Source of the DNA: Sphingomonas arvum
GTDB taxonomy: Bacteria; Pseudomonadota; Alphaproteobacteria; Sphingomonadales; Sphingomonadaceae
Assembly: GCF_026013565.1 (NCBI RefSeq)
Contig: NZ_JAPDOB010000002.1
Location: 124,001-188,000 of the forward strand
Length of the DNA stretch: 64,000 nucleotides
Reading direction: 5' to 3'
Below the pieces are notes generated by a model, which was not told the origin of the DNA, did no database searches, and was given only the letters and a program-made list of their open reading frames with translations. Shown piece after piece: positions 62,955-64,000 of the stretch (the stretch's first letter is position 1; every line of letters begins with the position of its first letter). Position numbers and translations under genes: made by a program.

Positions 62955-64000
62955 CTAGAAGCCTAGGCTGTAGCGCACCGCGCCGCCGATATCGGCGGGC
63001 GCATCCGCGATATGGCCGGGCTGCCGGCGGGCGAACAGGTTGGTGCCGAGCCACGCCTTGCCGCCCTGCAGCCGCCGGCTGTAGCCGAGTTCGGCGTCCA
63101 CTTCGCGCCCGCTGGGCGTCAGGCCATAGCGGGTCTGCTGCAGCGTCGGGCTCATCGTGTCGAAGCTCCACGCGGTGGGCAGCAGCAGGTCGAGGCCGCC
63201 ACCTACCACTTTGAGCGGCTGCGACAGGCGGAAGCCCAGGAGGTCGCCATCGGTCAGCAGGCCGGTCTTCGCAAGATCAAGGCCGTACGCGCGGGTGCGG
63301 AAGGCGCCGGAGCCGAAGCTGGTCCAGCCTTGGCGCGCGCTGAGGCCGCCGGACCAGCCGCGGCCGAAGTCGCGCCGGGCCTCCAGGTCGAGGAAGGTGG
63401 TGCGGGCTCCCTGCACGCCGCCAAGCGCCGCGGTGAATTCGCCGCCGAGCACGGTGCGGTCCTCATCCAGGCGGGTGAGGCCAGCGCTGAGCGCAGTACC
63501 GCCGTAGCGGCGGTCGACCGTCAGACTGGTGGAGCGGTAGCTGGCGTCGGGTCGCGCCAGCGAGGGCCGCAGGCTGCGCGCGACCTGGCCAGCCTCGCCC
63601 GCGAGGGTGATCCCGACGGCGCCGAGCTGGTGGCGAACGGCCATTGCGGAGCCGCGGTTGGCGTCGAAGCCGGGCTCGGCGGTGACGTCGCGAGCAGTCA
63701 GGAACGCACTGGAAGCCACGCCGGACAGGCGGCGCTGCATCGCCTTCGCCCCTTCCCTGAAGCCCAGTGCCACCGCGGTGCGGTTGTCGATACTGGCGAC
63801 CATGGTGCCCGCGACCAGCCGCGCCTGGCGCAGGTCATTCGGGCCGATGCCGGTCTGGGCAAGCGCGAAGCCCTGGCGGAGGTCCGTCCGGCGGGTAACG
63901 GTCATGGCCACGCTGACTGGGCCGGTGCTGGCGCCGGCTTGGCTGACGTTGCCGGTCAGCGATCGGGCGAGCAGTGGCTGCTGCGGCGCCTGGCGCAGGC
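62955..64000 (-). CDS. C-terminal part of a surface/autotransporter-like beta-barrel protein (truncated by window edge)
   Basis: The minus-strand frame is open to the window end (about 347 codons seen, 5' part missing). The visible sequence is a series of alternating beta strands (TSLTVDRRYGGTALSAGLTR, RTTFLDLEARRDFGRGWSGG) ending in ADIGGAVRYSLGF with terminal Phe, as in outer-membrane barrels. It resembles my recollection of the C-termini of sphingomonad S8-type autotransporter proteases, but no catalytic residues are in view, so the passenger cannot be named. Frame continues above GTG 63911. Confidence 0.7.
   Translation of the reverse strand, partial: LRQAPQQPLLARSLTGNVSQAGASTGPVSVAMTVTRRTDLRQGFALAQTGIGPNDLRQARLVAGTMVASIDNRTAVALGFREGAKAMQRRLSGVASSAFLTARDVTAEPGFDANRGSAMAVRHQLGAVGITLAGEAGQVARSLRPSLARPDASYRSTSLTVDRRYGGTALSAGLTRLDEDRTVLGGEFTAALGGVQGARTTFLDLEARRDFGRGWSGGLSARQGWTSFGSGAFRTRAYGLDLAKTGLLTDGDLLGFRLSQPLKVVGGGLDLLLPTAWSFDTMSPTLQQTRYGLTPSGREVDAELGYSRRLQGGKAWLGTNLFARRQPGHIADAPADIGGAVRYSLGF

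Overview
The window is about 64 kb of high-GC alphaproteobacterial chromosome. It most resembles Sphingomonadaceae (Sphingomonas-like). Reasons: dense short-gap operons with many 4-nt start/stop overlaps; an Atm1 exporter close to my recollection of Novosphingobium NaAtm1; DUF4170, DUF1674 and zf-CHCC proteins; a SUV3-type helicase followed by an S4 protein and FdxA; and several small proteins I recall from sphingomonads. I saw no tRNA, rRNA, CRISPR, transposase or phage gene. The species is inferred from gene content only.

Layout. 1-4672: glyoxylate shunt (acyl-CoA-type regulator divergent from aceA, then a DUF4170 gene and aceB). 4673-8192: serine beta-lactamase-like enzyme and the hemC-hemD-mitofilin-like run. 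8245-15606: tsaD-gpsA, a DUF1674 gene too short for ordinary ORF calling, then rsmB-rpe-heparinase II/III-purH. 15621-23103: flippase-polA, a membrane protein, nadB and an ABC ATPase. 23161-28441: zf-CHCC, tldD, DUF2007, DUF442 phosphatase-like protein, sterol desaturase, recQ. 28482-34810: M3 peptidase, HerA-like ATPase, TonB-like protein, Atm1 exporter. 34932-43988: an accessory stretch of small stress-type and hypothetical genes (SDR oxidoreductase, PspC, SWIB, peroxiredoxin, HAD, DUF3140, DUF1801, DUF1810, DUF188). 44062-44946: a gene-decay zone. 44945-47188: TPP riboswitch, thiC and a coupled 54-aa gene. 47232-53859: EF-hand protein, Met-rich lipoprotein, MipA/OmpV, FdxA, S4 protein, SUV3-like helicase, M23 peptidase. 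53926-62899: hypothetical protein, GT-like protein, PilZ, second HerA-like ATPase, TIGR02186/TauE pair, aldo/keto reductase, M48 peptidase, YjgN. 62955-64000: C-terminal part of a surface/barrel protein running off the window.

The genes are mainly housekeeping: carbon assimilation from acetyl-CoA, haem, NAD, purine and thiamine synthesis, DNA repair and envelope. The most interesting signals are: (i) a well-spaced sigma-54 promoter before a 36-aa membrane peptide and an orphan PspC; (ii) a DNA polymerase I that has lost three of four proofreading ligands; (iii) an in-frame palindromic repeat inside thiC, next to a decay zone holding a frameshifted membrane gene, a dead DUF1810 copy and a 50-bp thiC remnant; (iv) a triple-hairpin spacer at 56032-56155; (v) hairpins built over abutting convergent stop codons; and (vi) repeated use of TTG starts inside TTGA overlaps.

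No gene-free stretch exceeds 300 bases. Gene starts were adjusted by Shine-Dalgarno sequence, family N-termini and overlap logic, and are stated as choices where unsure.
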